From Mycolicibacterium porcinum (GTDB lineage Bacteria; Actinomycetota; Actinomycetes; Mycobacteriales; Mycobacteriaceae), in NCBI GenBank assembly GCA_001942045.1, contig MSTD01000045.1, forward strand, positions 17,999 to 47,048: a stretch of DNA of 29,050 nucleotides, given 5' to 3'. Below are positions 27,416 through 29,050 of this stretch, piece by piece (position 1 is the first letter of the stretch; every line of letters begins with the position of its first letter). The notes below the pieces were generated by a model. The model ran no database searches. It was not told the DNA's origin and worked only from the letters and a program-made list of their open reading frames with translations. The position numbers and the translations under genes were made by a program.

Positions 27416-28966
27416 GTGACCGCCACCGCCACCGAATCGCCGACGGCTGGTCGCTCGGTCCCGTTGATCAGCCCAGCACCGCTGATCCCGGCCCCGGATT
27501 TCGGGCCGACGGACCGGCTGCAGGGCTGGCTGATGACGGCGATCATCACCGGATTGGCCGCGATCAGCCGGTTCCTGAATCTGGGCTCGCCGACCGATGC
27601 CGGCACGCCTGTGTTCGACGAGAAGCACTATGCGCCGCAGGCCTGGCAGATGCTGTTCAACCACGGCGTCGAGGACAACCCGGGCTACGGGCTCGTGGTG
27701 CATCCGCCGGTCGGCAAGCAGCTGATCTCGATCGGCGAGGCGCTGTTCGGCTACAACGGGCTGGGCTGGCGGTTCTCCGGGGCGCTGTGCGGAGTGGTGA
27801 TCGTGCTGCTGGTGGTCCGGATCGCGCGCCGGATCAGCCGCTCCACCCTCGTCGGCGGGATCGCCGGGTTGCTGCTGATCGCCGACGGGGTCAGCTTCGT
27901 CTCGGCCCGCACCGCGCTGCTCGACGTGTTTCTCGTGGTGTTCGTGGTCGCGGCGTTCGCCTGTCTGATGGTGGACCGCGACGACGTCCGTCACCGCATG
28001 CACGTCGCGTTCATGGAGGGGCGCATCGCCGAGACCCCGTGGGGTCCCCGGCTGGGCGTGCGGTGGTGGCGCTTCGGGGCGGGGGTGCTGCTCGGTCTGG
28101 CGTGTGCCACCAAGTGGTCGGGGCTGTACTTCGTCGCGTTCTTCGGCGTGATGACGCTCGTGCTCGACGCGATCGCCCGCAAGCAGTACCACGTGCAGGC
28201 CCCATGGCGTGGCGTGCTGCGCCGTGACGTGGGACCGGCCGCGTACGTGTTCGGGTTCATTCCGTTCGCCGTCTACCTGGCGTCGTACGCGCCGTGGTTC
28301 GCCTCCGAGACCGGCGTCGACCGGCACGAGGTCGGCCAGTCCATCGGCGAGAACAGCATCATCCCGCTGCCCGATGCGCTGCGCTCGCTGTGGCACTACA
28401 CCTATGCCGCATACCATTTCCACGCCGGGCTGACCAACGCCGACGGCAACCACCACCCGTGGGAATCCAAGCCGTGGACGTGGCCGATGTCGCTGCGGCC
28501 CGTGCTCTACGCGATCGACAACCACGATGTGGCCGGGTGCGGGGCGCAGTCATGCGTGAAAGCCGTGATGCTGGTGGGCACTCCGGCGATGTGGTTCATC
28601 GCGGTGCCCGTGCTCGGCTGGGCGTTGTGGCGGGCCGTGGTGCGGCGGGACTGGCGCTACGGCGTGGTGTTGGTCGGCTACTCGGCCGGATTCCTGCCCT
28701 GGTTCTTCGACATCGACCGGCAGATGTACTTCTTCTACGCGACGGTGATGGCGCCGTTCCTGGTGCTGGCGATCGCGCTTATCCTCGGCGACATCCTGTA
28801 CCAACCGAAGCAGAACCCCGAGCGACGAACGCTCGGCCTGCTGGTGGTGTGCTTCTACGTGGCGCTCGTGATCGCGAATTTCGCGTGGCTGTACCCGGTC
28901 TTGACGGGTATTCCGATTTCACAGTCGACCTGGAATCTGGAGATCTGGTTGCCTTCTTGGCGTTAG
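27416..28966 (+). CDS. pmt: Polyprenyl-phosphate-mannose protein O-mannosyltransferase
   Basis: Pmt transfers mannose from polyprenyl-phosphomannose to Ser/Thr of proteins as they are exported by the Sec route. The 516-residue product is a GT39 membrane protein with about ten hydrophobic segments. The catalytic acidic pair is in VFDEKHYAP in the first external loop, followed by YGLVVHPPVGKQLI; later landmarks are KWSGLYF, HYTYAAYHFH and WFFDIDRQMYFFY. The GTG start is placed 7 bases after a TANNNT box shared with rsmI. Position and length match Rv1002c of M. tuberculosis. Confidence 0.96.
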   Translation: MTATATESPTAGRSVPLISPAPLIPAPDFGPTDRLQGWLMTAIITGLAAISRFLNLGSPTDAGTPVFDEKHYAPQAWQMLFNHGVEDNPGYGLVVHPPVGKQLISIGEALFGYNGLGWRFSGALCGVVIVLLVVRIARRISRSTLVGGIAGLLLIADGVSFVSARTALLDVFLVVFVVAAFACLMVDRDDVRHRMHVAFMEGRIAETPWGPRLGVRWWRFGAGVLLGLACATKWSGLYFVAFFGVMTLVLDAIARKQYHVQAPWRGVLRRDVGPAAYVFGFIPFAVYLASYAPWFASETGVDRHEVGQSIGENSIIPLPDALRSLWHYTYAAYHFHAGLTNADGNHHPWESKPWTWPMSLRPVLYAIDNHDVAGCGAQSCVKAVMLVGTPAMWFIAVPVLGWALWRAVVRRDWRYGVVLVGYSAGFLPWFFDIDRQMYFFYATVMAPFLVLAIALILGDILYQPKQNPERRTLGLLVVCFYVALVIANFAWLYPVLTGIPISQSTWNLEIWLPSWR

Positions 28967-29050
28967 GCGCGGCTGGCGTCGCGGGGGCGGCACATCGTTT
29001 TCTGATATGGAGATCGTTTTGTCAAGGGGCAGGGTGAAGCGGCGGCCACG
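28967..29050. other. Window end, possible start of a next gene
   Basis: No complete gene is present. A GTG at 29034 with AAGGGG a few bases upstream opens a plus-strand frame (GTG AAG CGG CGG CCA) running off the window, and an ATG at 29007 opens the same frame earlier. The stretch is too short to judge. Confidence 0.2.

Noticed and set aside
27392..28525. N-terminal extension of rsmI by 378 codons, antisense to pmt
   Set aside because: RsmI has its normal length from GTG at 27391; the extension is the shadow of pmt.

Overview
The window is GC-rich chromosomal DNA from a Mycobacterium, most likely a rapid grower of the Mycolicibacterium / M. smegmatis type. The core gene order pmt, rsmI, pabB ... 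metG, tatD, rpfB, ksgA, ispE ... pks16-like fadD, pth, rplY, lpqT, prs, glmU, tRNA-Gln, TetR is, from memory, the order of M. tuberculosis Rv1002c to Rv1019 read backwards. Genes that M. tuberculosis lacks here, such as the NADP-type glutamate dehydrogenase next to metG, point to a fast-growing species.

Layout. Positions 1-2863 are accessory: the 3' part of a calpain-like cysteine protease gene, a small membrane-anchored protein gene directly behind it, the broken start of a second copy of that small gene, then an ArsR repressor/SRPBCC pair and a TetR regulator. Positions 2907-10061 run rightwards: tRNA-Gln, glmU, a reversed AbiEi/DUF559 gene between two 55-bp direct repeats, then prs-arsC-lpqT, an SDR oxidoreductase, rplY and pth. 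Positions 10161-14771 hold a metallophosphoesterase, a 4Fe-4S protein under a palindromic operator, a small membrane protein and a fatty-acyl-AMP ligase. Positions 15186-20106 hold the leftward tatD-rpfB-ksgA-ispE block, interrupted by a rightward soluble protein kinase. Positions 20131-26585 hold metG-gdhA, an oxidoreductase with an ECF41 (SigJ-like) sigma factor, and pabB. rsmI and the protein mannosyltransferase pmt close the window.

How the genes work together. The core genes supply cell-wall precursors (GlmU), PRPP (Prs), isoprenoids (IspE), folate (PabB), translation (tRNA-Gln, L25, Pth, KsgA, RsmI, MetG), wall remodelling (RpfB) and protein O-mannosylation (Pmt). The accessory material consists of small regulatory or mobile modules placed between them.

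The most interesting signals are: (1) a DUF559 gene cassette between perfect 55-bp hairpin-forming direct repeats that separates glmU from prs; (2) a calpain-like protease with a membrane partner and a truncated duplicate of that partner at a recombination junction; (3) two divergent gene pairs (tatD/metG and rsmI/pmt) whose predicted leaderless promoters overlap and share the TA of both -10 boxes; (4) an ECF41-type promoter in front of the oxidoreductase-sigma operon; (5) two copies of a palindromic element with conserved outer arms and different but self-complementary inner stems; (6) a probable CTG start for ksgA overlapping the rpfB stop. All calls come from reading the sequence and from memory of the families; no database search was run.
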